Source of the DNA: Bacteroidota bacterium
GTDB taxonomy: Bacteria; Bacteroidota; Bacteroidia; Flavobacteriales; Flavobacteriaceae
Direction: 5' to 3'
Assembly: GCA_027619415.1 (NCBI GenBank)
Contig: JAQCFO010000002.1
Location: 62,001 to 126,000, forward strand
DNA: 64,000 nt
Shown here: positions 51,566 to 61,077 of the stretch, piece by piece
How positions within the stretch are numbered: the first letter of the stretch is position 1
How the letters are laid out: each line of letters begins with the position of its first letter
Made by a program: the position numbers and the translations under genes
Notes under the pieces: generated by a model
What the model saw: the letters and a program-made list of their open reading frames with translations, nothing else
What the model was told of the DNA's origin: nothing
Databases searched by the model: none

Positions 51566-51590
51566 TTAAATTAAATTAAATTAAATTAAA
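51566..51590 (+). repeat. Pentanucleotide microsatellite (TTAAA)x5 abutting a start codon
   Basis: ttaaattaaattaaattaaattaaa followed by tg of ATG at 51590. Confidence 0.9.
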
Positions 51591-52084
51591 TGAGATTTTT
51601 TTTGATAATTTTATTATTGTTGGTTTCTTGCTCTAAATCAGTAAAGAAAACAGAACCAACGATTAAGACAATTAATTATTTAAAATTGAATTCTTTTGTT
51701 AAAGATTCTTTACCTATTTTTCTTGATTTAGATTCTCAATACAATCAAGTATTTAATTTATGGGGAGATATTGATGTGTTGAAAAAAGCTTCTACACTTT
51801 CAAAGATTGATACAAGACAATTACTGTATTTTATAGAACCCTATAGTTTAGAAATAGATAAAATTAATGAAATTCATATCCCTACTGTTTTAAATACCCC
51901 ATCAATAATTGGTAGATTGAGAGTTTTTAAAACAGACGTATTGAAAATCGACACTAAAGAAGATCTAAATAATAATAACTTAAAAGATTTTAAAGAGAAT
52001 CTTTTAAAAATAACAGATTCTTATAATGCACTAATTAGAAGAATGAATGCAGTTGCAAAGGAAAGCGTTGAGATTAATAATTAA
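51590..52084 (+). CDS. Hypothetical lipoprotein
   Basis: MRFFLIILLLLVSCSKS lipoprotein signal; no family recognised. Confidence 0.7.
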   Translation: MRFFLIILLLLVSCSKSVKKTEPTIKTINYLKLNSFVKDSLPIFLDLDSQYNQVFNLWGDIDVLKKASTLSKIDTRQLLYFIEPYSLEIDKINEIHIPTVLNTPSIIGRLRVFKTDVLKIDTKEDLNNNNLKDFKENLLKITDSYNALIRRMNAVAKESVEINN

Positions 52085-52121
52085 TGAGAAGAATTTAAAT
52101 TTGACAAGAAATCAAGTTTAA

Positions 52122-53810
52122 TTATTCCTTTAATTGTTTTGATTCGTTGAGCTTTGCAAGCTGAAGTTCAATTTCTTGATCTTCAATTTTTCTAAAAAGT
52201 AATGAGCTTTTTTCAATTTTATAAGAAACTATCGGAGAATCTTTAGAAATAGAGCTCCATTCAATACTCTTTATATTGAAGATTGTTTTAAGTTTTTCAG
52301 ATGTATTAGGCAAAAAAGGCTCGCAAACCAAACCTAGAACACCACAGATTTGCAAACTAATGTTCATTATAGTTTTTACCTTTTCAGAATCCTCTGTTTT
52401 AATTAATTTCCAAGGCTCTTCGTCAGCAAGATATTTGTTACCTAACCTTGCTAAATCAATAATGATATTAACAGCTTCTCTAAACTTGAATTTGTCAATA
52501 GAATCACCGATTTTCTTTGGAAAAGAATATATTTCACTGATTAAATCTTGTTCCTTATCATTTAAAGCTCCAATTGAAGGAACTTTACTGGCATAATATT
52601 TTTGAGTTAATACAACTACTCTATTTATAAAGTTTCCTAAAATAGCCACTAATTCATTATTGTTTTTAGCTTGAAAATCTTTCCAAGTAAAGTCATTGTC
52701 TTTATTTTCTGGAGCATTAGCTGTTAAGACGTATCTTAAAGTATCTTGCATTTCAGGAAAATCTTCCATATACTCATGAAGCCAAATTGCCCAATTTTTT
52801 GATGTAGATATTTTCTTTCCTTCTAAGTTCAAAAATTCATTAGCTGGAACATTAGTTGGTAAAATATATTTGTTTGAAGCTTTTAATATTGATGGGAAAA
52901 TAATACAATGAAATACAATATTGTCTTTGCCTATGAAATGCACAAGCTCTGTTTTGGGATCTTGCCAGTAAGGCTTCCAATCAATTTTTTCTCTTTTAGC
53001 CCACTCTTTTGTAGCTGAAATATATCCAATTGGTGCATCAAACCAGACATATAACACTTTTCCTATTGCCTCTTTAATGGGAACAGGAATTCCCCAATCT
53101 AAATCTCTAGTAATGGCGCGAGGCTTTAAACCTTCTTGTATCCATGATTTAACTTGACCGAAAACATTTGATTTCCACTCATCTTTTTTTTCAATTAAAA
53201 ACCATTCTTTTAAAAAAGGTTCAAAGTTATTTAATGGTAAGAACCAGTGTTTGGTTTTCTTTAATGTAGGTTTATTTCCACTTAATTTAGATCTAGGATT
53301 TATTAGCTCGTTAGGATTAAGCGTTGATCCGCAGTTTTCACATTGATCTCCGTAAGCACCATCAAAATTACATTTAGGACATTCCCCTTCAACAAATCTG
53401 TCAGCCAAAAACTGTTTTTCTGAAGCATCGTATAGTTGGTCAGATTCTTTTTCGATAAAAATATTCTTATCATTTAAATCTTTAAAAAACCCTGAAGCAG
53501 TTTCGTGATGAATTTTTGAAGAAGTTCTAGAGTAATTATCAAAAGAAATTCCAAAATTAATAAAGGATTCTTTTATGATAAAATGATATTTGTCAATAAT
53601 ATTTTGAGCAGTAGTCCCCTCTTTTTTTGCTCTAATAGGAATTGCAGCTCCGTGTTCGTCACTTCCACAAACAAAACAAACATCATGCCCTGAAAGCCTT
53701 AGATATCTAGAATATATATCTGCTGGAATATAAGCCCCAGCTAAATGGCCAATGTGTATAGGTCCATTTGCATATGGCAAGGCTGATGTAATGGTGTATC
53801 TTTTTTTCAC
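52122..53810 (-). CDS. metG: Methionyl-tRNA synthetase (short form without C-terminal tRNA-binding domain)
   Basis: [44 protein letters not shown], zinc-knuckle cysteines [18 protein letters not shown]. Confidence 0.95.
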   Translation of the reverse strand: MKKRYTITSALPYANGPIHIGHLAGAYIPADIYSRYLRLSGHDVCFVCGSDEHGAAIPIRAKKEGTTAQNIIDKYHFIIKESFINFGISFDNYSRTSSKIHHETASGFFKDLNDKNIFIEKESDQLYDASEKQFLADRFVEGECPKCNFDGAYGDQCENCGSTLNPNELINPRSKLSGNKPTLKKTKHWFLPLNNFEPFLKEWFLIEKKDEWKSNVFGQVKSWIQEGLKPRAITRDLDWGIPVPIKEAIGKVLYVWFDAPIGYISATKEWAKREKIDWKPYWQDPKTELVHFIGKDNIVFHCIIFPSILKASNKYILPTNVPANEFLNLEGKKISTSKNWAIWLHEYMEDFPEMQDTLRYVLTANAPENKDNDFTWKDFQAKNNNELVAILGNFINRVVVLTQKYYASKVPSIGALNDKEQDLISEIYSFPKKIGDSIDKFKFREAVNIIIDLARLGNKYLADEEPWKLIKTEDSEKVKTIMNISLQICGVLGLVCEPFLPNTSEKLKTIFNIKSIEWSSISKDSPIVSYKIEKSSLLFRKIEDQEIELQLAKLNESKQLKE

Positions 53811-53938
53811 TTTTATTATTGTATTGTAAAAATAATCATTTAAATTTTTCTTTTAGCATTATTGTAACCTGATCTGAATAGTCAAATGTTATATTTGTAA
53901 TTATTTGTTTTATTTATAACAAATAATAACTGGATTAC

Positions 53939-53946
53939 TATATTTG
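53939..53946 (+). promoter_or_regulatory. Putative -7 element (TATATTTG)
   Basis: TATATTTG ends 7 nt before the ATG at 53953. Confidence 0.5.
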
Positions 53947-53952
53947 CATAAT

Positions 53953-54609
53953 ATGAAAACGATTTCTTCTGCAGTTGAAGATTATATAAAATCTAAGCCT
54001 TTTTTAATTTCAGCTTTATCTCAAGGAATTATAAACTTGACTTCACTTTCTAGAATTATTAAGACAGAAATACAATTATCCTTAAGAAAAGAAGTTAGAT
54101 ACGGGGCTATAGTTATGGCCTTGAAAAGACTTTCCAGCGAATTAGAATTTAGAACTACATATAAAATTGTAAAAATTATTAAAGATATCGGGGATATTAC
54201 CGTTCGATCCTCACTCATTGATTATAATTTTAAAGTTTCTGATACACTTTTAAGTAACCAGGCTAAACTTTTGTCGAAAGTAGATAATAAAGATGATTTT
54301 TATACTTCATCTAGGGGAGTAAACGAATGTAACATAGTAGTAAGCGGAAACTTATCCTCTTTAGTTGAAACAATCCTTAAGGAAGAAATTTGTATTTCTA
54401 AGCAAAGTAATTTATCATCAATTTCCATAAAACTGCCTGCTGAAAACATATCAATTCCGGGAGTGTATTATTTTGTGTTTCAAAGACTTTCATGGGAAGG
54501 AATTAATATATATGAAGTTATCTCAACTTCTAATGAGTTTACTATTTTAGTTAACGAAGAGCAAGTGGATAAAGCATTTAGAGTAGTTAAAAATTTAAAA
54601 AATCTCTAA
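53953..54609 (+). CDS. Protein with C-terminal ACT-like domain (aspartokinase-type ACT), function unknown
   Basis: C-terminus IPGVYYFVFQRLSWEGINIYEVISTSNEFTILVNEEQVDKAFRVV resembles ACT domains; start set to ATG 53953 (track uses TTG 53944 inside the -7 box). Confidence 0.6.
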   Translation: MKTISSAVEDYIKSKPFLISALSQGIINLTSLSRIIKTEIQLSLRKEVRYGAIVMALKRLSSELEFRTTYKIVKIIKDIGDITVRSSLIDYNFKVSDTLLSNQAKLLSKVDNKDDFYTSSRGVNECNIVVSGNLSSLVETILKEEICISKQSNLSSISIKLPAENISIPGVYYFVFQRLSWEGINIYEVISTSNEFTILVNEEQVDKAFRVVKNLKNL

Positions 54610-57600
54610 ATAATTTATTGCTTGAGTTATTGATTTCACTTCATTAAAAATCAACAAAAGCTTTTCTTTATCATTCTTTTTTTTCTCTTTAATATGACAT
54701 ATTTTAGGATTTTTTTGGATGCTTAATAATGTTTGACGAAATTTTTCTGTCTTATAATAATTGTCTTCTTTATTTGAAACAAATTGACAGATCATTTTAT
54801 TGTTCTTTAAAATTATTTTTTCAAACCCAATTTTAATTCCAAGCCACTTGAGCTCAATTGTTTTTATTAAATCAATTGATTGATAAGGCAATTTTCCAAA
54901 GCGATCTTCTAAAGTATTTACAAATTGATTTAGCTCATCATTAGTGGTGATTTCTGATAATTTTTGATATTGATTTAGCCTTTCTTTTACGTTGTTAATA
55001 TAATTATCTGGAAATAAAACCTCTAAATCAGTGTCGATTTGAAAATTCGTAATTCTATTTTCATTGATAGAATCTTCATCAAATAAATCGTTAAAATCTT
55101 TTGCTTTGAGTTCTTCAATAGCTTCTTTCAAAATTTTTTGATAAGTTTCAAAACCAATATCATTTATAAATCCACTTTGCTCAGCACCTAGCAAATCTCC
55201 TGCCCCCCTTATTTCTAAATCTTTCATGGCTATATGAAATCCAGAACCTAATTCAGTATGTTGTTCTATTGCTTCAATTCTTTTTCTAGCTTCTTTTGTC
55301 ATTGAAGAAAATGGAGAAGTTATGAAATAGCAAAATGCTTTTTTATTACTTCTTCCAACTCTTCCTCTCATTTGATGGAGATCACTAAGTCCAAAATTTT
55401 GAGCATTATTTATAAATATAGTATTGGCATTAGGAACATCTAAACCGCTTTCGATTATTGTTGTAGAAACTAAAACATCAAATTTCCCATTAATGAAATC
55501 TAGCATAGTTTTTTCAAGTTTTTTCCCCTCTAGTCTACCATGAACAATTTTAATTTCTGCACTTGGAACTAGTCTAGAAATCATAGTACTTACTTCTTGT
55601 ATGTTTTCAATTCTGTTGTGCACAAAAAATACTTGACCTCCTCTTTGAATTTCGAAATTAATTGCTTCAGAAATTATTTCTTCGTCAAAAGAAATAACAT
55701 TGCTATCAATAGGAAATCTGTTTTGAGGAGGAGTATTAATTATAGATAAATCTCTTGCAGACATTAAGCTATATTGTAATGTTCTAGGGATAGGAGTTGC
55801 TGTTAAAGTTAAAACATCAATGTTTTCTTTTAAAGATCTTATTTTTTCTTTAACGCTAACTCCAAATTTCTGTTCTTCATCTACAATTAATAACCCTAAG
55901 TTTTTAAATTCAATATTTTTATTTACAAGTTGATGTGTGCCAATTATTAGATCAATTTTACCTGAATTAATTTCACTAACAATAGTATTCTTTTCTTTAT
56001 TAGATCGAAATCTGTTTAAATAATCAATTGTTACAGGGAATTCTTTTAACCTTTTAGAGAAAGTTTTATAATGTTGAAACGCAAGAATTGTAGTAGGAAC
56101 TAATATAGCTACTTGCTTTCCGTTATCTATTGCTTTAAATGCAGCTCTAATTGCGATTTCTGTTTTTCCAAACCCAACATCACCACAAACCAGCCGATCC
56201 ATAGGCTGTAAGCTTTCCATGTCATTTTTTATATCGATTGTAGATTTTAGTTGGTCAGGTGTGTCTTCATAAAGAAAAGAAGCTTCAAGTTCGTATTGAA
56301 TAGATGAATCCGGTCCATATTGAAATCCCTTTTTTAATTTTCTTTTTGCATAAGCCTCAATTAAATTAAATGCAATCTGCTTAACTCTACTTTTTGCTTT
56401 TAATTTAATTTTTTTCCAAGCTCCTGATCCAAGTTTAAAAATTTTTGGCTTTGTTCCATCTTTTCCATTGTACTTGCAAATTTTATGGATTAAGTGAATG
56501 CTAACATAAAGAGTGTCTCTATCGCCATAAGTAAGCTTAATAGCCTCCTGAATTTTATCATTTACTTTAATCTTTTTTAGTCCACCAAAAACTCCAATTC
56601 CATGATCAATATGGGTTACATAATCACCTATTTCTAATTGATTAAGTTCATTTAAACTCACTCTTTTTTTAGCAGAAAATCCTGAGTTTATTTTGAATTT
56701 ATGGTATCTATCAAATATTTCATGATCAGAATAGCAAACTTCTTTTTCATCATTATTTACATACCCTTTATAAATAGGCTTTTCAATTAAGATAATATTT
56801 AATAGGGTTTCATTTTGTTCAAAAATCTCTTTAAATCTATTAATTTGATTTTTTGAGCTACAGAAAATTCTAATAGAATATCCTTTTTCTTTGTAATTAA
56901 TTAAATTTTCAATTAAAAGATTAAACTTTTTATTAAATGTAGGTTGTGGAATAATGTTAAAATCATATTGTTTCTCACTTTTATTACCATTTAGAGTAAT
57001 TACTGAAAATTTTTTTAAATCAGATAATAATGAGTCTCCGTTATAAAAAAGTTCATTTATTCTTTCTGAATTAAACTCATTTTGAGATAATTTGGACTCA
57101 GTTAAATGACTATGCAAACCTTTTAATTCATCTTTTAAAAACGTAAGATTTTCTGTAATTAAAACACTACTTGCGCTTATAAAACTAAAAATATCCTCTC
57201 TATTGTAACTGCTTTCTTTATTATCTAAAGCAGCTAAAATCTCGATAATTTCAAAGGTGTTATTTGAAACCTGAGATTCAACATCAAAAGTTCTTATGCT
57301 TTCCACTTCATCTCCAAAAAATTCAATTCTGTAAGGCAAATTATTTGAATAAGAAAATATATCCACTATTCCTCCTCTAACTGAAAAATCACCTGGTTCA
57401 AGCACAAAATCTTCTCTATTAAATTCGAAGTGAAATAATTGTTCGTTTAAAACATCAAGATTTAAAACTTGGCCTTTATAGATTTTTAAAATCCTTTTAT
57501 TAATTTCTTTTTTTTGAATAATTTTTTCAAAAATTGCTTCAGGATATGTCACAATTATTTGAGAATTATTTTTTGAATTTAAATTTTTTATTACTTCAGT

Positions 57601-57927
57601 TCTTTGAAAAACACTTTGACTATTCGTTTTAGTAAAATCTTTATATCTATTATAACTGCTAGGGAAAAAAGAGCAATATTTTTTCTCCATAAAATTTTCT
57701 AAATCATTAAAATGATAGACGGCCGATTCTTTGTCATTTAGTACCCATAATAAATTTCTTTTTGAATCAAAAAGTTGATTTATTAAAAATGATTTAGATG
57801 AACCATAAAGCCCATTTAAATTATAATTATCTTGAGATTGAGCAATAGAATTTTGTAGTTTCTGAATTTTCAGAGACTTTAAAAAGGGTAAGGAATTTGG
57901 ATTATTACCCGCTTTTTTCATTGTCAC
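54595..57927 (-). CDS. mfd: Transcription-repair coupling factor Mfd
   Basis: DYVTHIDHGIGVFGGLKKI, RLVCGDVGFGKTEIAIRAAFKA, TLTATPIPRTLQYS, QMRGRVGRSNKKAFCYF. Confidence 0.97.
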   Translation of the reverse strand: MTMKKAGNNPNSLPFLKSLKIQKLQNSIAQSQDNYNLNGLYGSSKSFLINQLFDSKRNLLWVLNDKESAVYHFNDLENFMEKKYCSFFPSSYNRYKDFTKTNSQSVFQRTEVIKNLNSKNNSQIIVTYPEAIFEKIIQKKEINKRILKIYKGQVLNLDVLNEQLFHFEFNREDFVLEPGDFSVRGGIVDIFSYSNNLPYRIEFFGDEVESIRTFDVESQVSNNTFEIIEILAALDNKESSYNREDIFSFISASSVLITENLTFLKDELKGLHSHLTESKLSQNEFNSERINELFYNGDSLLSDLKKFSVITLNGNKSEKQYDFNIIPQPTFNKKFNLLIENLINYKEKGYSIRIFCSSKNQINRFKEIFEQNETLLNIILIEKPIYKGYVNNDEKEVCYSDHEIFDRYHKFKINSGFSAKKRVSLNELNQLEIGDYVTHIDHGIGVFGGLKKIKVNDKIQEAIKLTYGDRDTLYVSIHLIHKICKYNGKDGTKPKIFKLGSGAWKKIKLKAKSRVKQIAFNLIEAYAKRKLKKGFQYGPDSSIQYELEASFLYEDTPDQLKSTIDIKNDMESLQPMDRLVCGDVGFGKTEIAIRAAFKAIDNGKQVAILVPTTILAFQHYKTFSKRLKEFPVTIDYLNRFRSNKEKNTIVSEINSGKIDLIIGTHQLVNKNIEFKNLGLLIVDEEQKFGVSVKEKIRSLKENIDVLTLTATPIPRTLQYSLMSARDLSIINTPPQNRFPIDSNVISFDEEIISEAINFEIQRGGQVFFVHNRIENIQEVSTMISRLVPSAEIKIVHGRLEGKKLEKTMLDFINGKFDVLVSTTIIESGLDVPNANTIFINNAQNFGLSDLHQMRGRVGRSNKKAFCYFITSPFSSMTKEARKRIEAIEQHTELGSGFHIAMKDLEIRGAGDLLGAEQSGFINDIGFETYQKILKEAIEELKAKDFNDLFDEDSINENRITNFQIDTDLEVLFPDNYINNVKERLNQYQKLSEITTNDELNQFVNTLEDRFGKLPYQSIDLIKTIELKWLGIKIGFEKIILKNNKMICQFVSNKEDNYYKTEKFRQTLLSIQKNPKICHIKEKKKNDKEKLLLIFNEVKSITQAINYLEIF

Positions 57928-58012
57928 AAATATCTATAAAATTGTTATACAATTAATGAATTTGTGAATTTTAAATTGATTGGATTACTTTTGTCTAAAT
58001 ATATTAATGTAA

Positions 58013-58489
58013 ATGAATTTAGTAATTAGAAAAGCTGAGAAAAATGACATGATTTCTGTTTTATTATTAATAAAGGAGCTAGCTGAATTTGAACGTGAGC
58101 CTCTTGCTGTTGAGTTGACACAAAATGATTTAATAAGGGATGGTTTTTCAAACTCTTTATTTGTATGCTTTGTAGCTGTTCTAAATGATACAATCGTAGG
58201 AATGTCTTTAGGCTATCCAAGATATTCAACATGGAAGGGAGCAACAATGCATTTAGAAGATTTAATAGTTACTCAAAAGTTTAGGTCAAAAGGTATTGGA
58301 AACACTTTATTTTCTAATTTCATTAAATATTCTCATTCTAAAGGTGTGAAAAGAGTAGAGTGGTCAGTCTTAAACTGGAATGTTAATGCAATTAAATTTT
58401 ATGAATCTAACGGAGCTGTAGTTTCTGATGAATGGAAAATTGTACAAATGGATGAAGAATCTATTAATAATTTTATATTAAATACATGA
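58013..58489 (+). CDS. GNAT-family N-acetyltransferase (diamine acetyltransferase-like)
   Basis: MHLEDLIVTQKFRSKGIGNTLFSNFIKYS; NWNVNAIKFYESNGA. Confidence 0.88.
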   Translation: MNLVIRKAEKNDMISVLLLIKELAEFEREPLAVELTQNDLIRDGFSNSLFVCFVAVLNDTIVGMSLGYPRYSTWKGATMHLEDLIVTQKFRSKGIGNTLFSNFIKYSHSKGVKRVEWSVLNWNVNAIKFYESNGAVVSDEWKIVQMDEESINNFILNT

Positions 58490-59736
58490 AAATATTCAAA
58501 TTTGGTGGAGCATCTGTTAAGGATGCAAATGGTGTAGAAAATTTAATTTCAGTTCTAAATAAAACAGGATACGATCAAATCTTAGTGATTGTATCTGCTA
58601 TGGGGAAAACAACTAATGCATTAGAGTTAGTTGTAAAAAATTATTTTTCAAATAAAGACGAATTACAATATTCTTTAAACGAGGTTTTTAAATTTCATAA
58701 TGAAATTGTTTTAACTCTTTTTTCTAATAATAAATATGAAATTTTTGATGAGATCAACGAAATTTTTAATAACCTAAGAGGTTTTTTAAAACGAAATAAA
58801 TCTCCTAATTATTCTTTTGTTTACGATCAAATAGTTAGTCAAGGAGAACTTCTTTCAACTAAGATAGTTAGCGCTTATTTGAATTATAAAAATATAAAAT
58901 CTAATTGGGTAGATTCTAGGGAACTTATAAAGACTGACTCTAACTATAGAGATGCCAATTTAAAATGGGATCTTACACAAAAAAACATTTTAAAAAAAAT
59001 TGATAATAAAATTTTAAATGTAACGCAAGGCTTTATTGCTAGTAACGAAAATAATTTTAATACAACTTTAGGCAGAGAAGGGTCCGATTATTCTGCGGCA
59101 ATTTATGCTTACTGCTTAAATGCTGAATCAGTTACAATTTGGAAGGATGTTCCAGGAGTATTAAACGCAGATCCAAGAGTGTTTAAAAAAACACAACTAT
59201 TACAGGAAATATCTTATACAGAAGCAATTGAGTTAGCATTTTATGGAGCTTCTGTAATTCACCCTAAAACTTTACAACCTTTACAAAAGAAGGAAATCCC
59301 ATTATATGTGAAATCTTTTTTGGATCCAAATTCAGATGGAACATCAATATCAAGGGGAGTAAAAATTAAACCTGAAGTGCCTTGTTTTATAGTAAAAAGA
59401 AATCTTAATCTTTTAAAATTATCTTCTTTGGATTTTTCTTTTATTGTAGAAGATAATATTAGCGAAATATTCCAAATTTTACACGAAAATAAAATGAAAG
59501 TTGATTTAATTCAAAATTCTGCAATTAGCTTTTCTGTTTGTATTTATGACAAATACAATAGATTAAAAGAACTATTGTCAATTTTGAAAGCGACTTTTAA
59601 AGTAGAATGTACTGAAGGGGTTAGTTTATTTACAATAAGACACTTTAAAGAAAATTCTGCTAATGAAATTTTAAAAAAAAATCAATTGCTTTTAGAACAA
59701 AGAACTAACGAAGTTCTTCAATTAGTAGTTAGGTAG
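58486..59736 (+). CDS. Aspartate kinase (monofunctional)
   Basis: KFGGASVKDANGVENL, LGREGSDYSAAIYAYCLNAESVTIWKDVPGVLNADPRV, ELAFYGASVIHPKTLQPL. Confidence 0.93.
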   Translation: MKIFKFGGASVKDANGVENLISVLNKTGYDQILVIVSAMGKTTNALELVVKNYFSNKDELQYSLNEVFKFHNEIVLTLFSNNKYEIFDEINEIFNNLRGFLKRNKSPNYSFVYDQIVSQGELLSTKIVSAYLNYKNIKSNWVDSRELIKTDSNYRDANLKWDLTQKNILKKIDNKILNVTQGFIASNENNFNTTLGREGSDYSAAIYAYCLNAESVTIWKDVPGVLNADPRVFKKTQLLQEISYTEAIELAFYGASVIHPKTLQPLQKKEIPLYVKSFLDPNSDGTSISRGVKIKPEVPCFIVKRNLNLLKLSSLDFSFIVEDNISEIFQILHENKMKVDLIQNSAISFSVCIYDKYNRLKELLSILKATFKVECTEGVSLFTIRHFKENSANEILKKNQLLLEQRTNEVLQLVVR

Positions 59737-60145
59737 TTAAAAAATATTCTTGGCAAAAATCAATTGTAAATTTTTTGATTTCATTTCTACATTTGTCATA
59801 ATCATCGTCACTAGAGTTTATTATTATTGAAGGATCAAAAAAATTTTGATGAATCTTAATGGCATTTTTAGAAGGAAAAAAAGGACAATTTTCATTAGCA
59901 TGGTTACAGACAGTAATGATGAAGTCAAAATTAATATCGAAATATTCTTTAATATTATTTGAAGTGTTTTTAGAAATGTCGACACTATCTCTACTCATAG
60001 TTTCAACAGCATTTCTATTTAAGCCATGGGTCTCAATTCCAGCACTGTATACATTTGCTTTATTTTTTAATAATTTAGAAAAATAGCCATCAGCAATTTG
60101 ACTTCTACAGGAATTACCTGTACATAATATTAAAATATTTTTCAT
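59729..60145 (-). CDS. Arsenate reductase/LMW protein tyrosine phosphatase family (thioredoxin-coupled ArsC-like)
   Basis: ILCTGNSCRSQIADGY P-loop and CNHANENC redox cysteine pair spaced as in pI258-type ArsC. Confidence 0.85.
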   Translation of the reverse strand: MKNILILCTGNSCRSQIADGYFSKLLKNKANVYSAGIETHGLNRNAVETMSRDSVDISKNTSNNIKEYFDINFDFIITVCNHANENCPFFPSKNAIKIHQNFFDPSIIINSSDDDYDKCRNEIKKFTIDFCQEYFLTT

Positions 60146-61077
60146 TCTAGTTTTTTGATTTTATCTATTGCTACTTTTACTAATTCAATTTTGCTTTCTT
60201 TTGTCCACCCTGCAATATGTGGAGTTATGATAACATTATCTGATTCCATCAAATATTTTAAACTATCATCTTTTGGATTGGAAAGATTTTCAAAAGAACT
60301 TTTCTCAAATTCTAAAACATCTAAAGCCACTCCTAATATTTTTTTTTCTTTTAAAGCTTCAATTAGGTGATTTGTGTTAACGCACTTTCCTCTAGCCGTA
60401 TTAATTAACCAGAAAGGTTTAGCGCAGTTATTGATAAAATCTTGATTGATAATCCCAATTGACTCTTTTGTAAGTGAAGTGTGTAAGCTAACGATATCAG
60501 CTAATTTTTGAATTTCTTTTAATGAAACTGATTTTGCATTTTCATCTTCTAGACCAGTTTTAACATCAAAAAAAATCACGTTTACATTAAAGCCAGATAA
60601 TTTTTTAGAAAAACTCTTCCCAGTGTTCCCGTAACCAATTAGTCCGATAGTTTTATTTTGTAATTCGCATCCTCTATTAGGTTCTCTAGACCAAATGCCT
60701 TTTGAAAATTCTCTATCAGATTTAGTAATATTATTCATCAAAGAAAGAAGCATTCCAATAGCATGCTCTCCAACCGCATTTGAATTGCCTTCTGGAGTGG
60801 AAATAATTTTAATATTTTTTAATTTGGCGAAAGCCACATCGATGTTTTCAATACCTGATCCAATTCTCGCTATAAATTTAATATTCTTTGCTTTATTCAG
60901 GAAAACTTCATCTATCACAAATCTACTTCGAATTATTATTCCGGTATAATTATCTAGCTTATTTTCTATTTCCTTTTTTGAGGATTTAAAATCAAAATCA
61001 TTAATATATCCTAATTTTTCTAATTCATCGTATAAATAAGAGTGCGTGCAATCTAAATGAAGAATTTTCATTTGCAT
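60142..61077 (-). CDS. D-2-hydroxyacid / phosphoglycerate dehydrogenase family protein
   Basis: ARIGSGIENIDVAFAK, NAVGEHAIGMLLSLMNN, GLIGYGNTGKSF, NTARGKCVNTNHLIEAL, ITPHIAGWT. Confidence 0.9.
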   Translation of the reverse strand: MQMKILHLDCTHSYLYDELEKLGYINDFDFKSSKKEIENKLDNYTGIIIRSRFVIDEVFLNKAKNIKFIARIGSGIENIDVAFAKLKNIKIISTPEGNSNAVGEHAIGMLLSLMNNITKSDREFSKGIWSREPNRGCELQNKTIGLIGYGNTGKSFSKKLSGFNVNVIFFDVKTGLEDENAKSVSLKEIQKLADIVSLHTSLTKESIGIINQDFINNCAKPFWLINTARGKCVNTNHLIEALKEKKILGVALDVLEFEKSSFENLSNPKDDSLKYLMESDNVIITPHIAGWTKESKIELVKVAIDKIKKLE

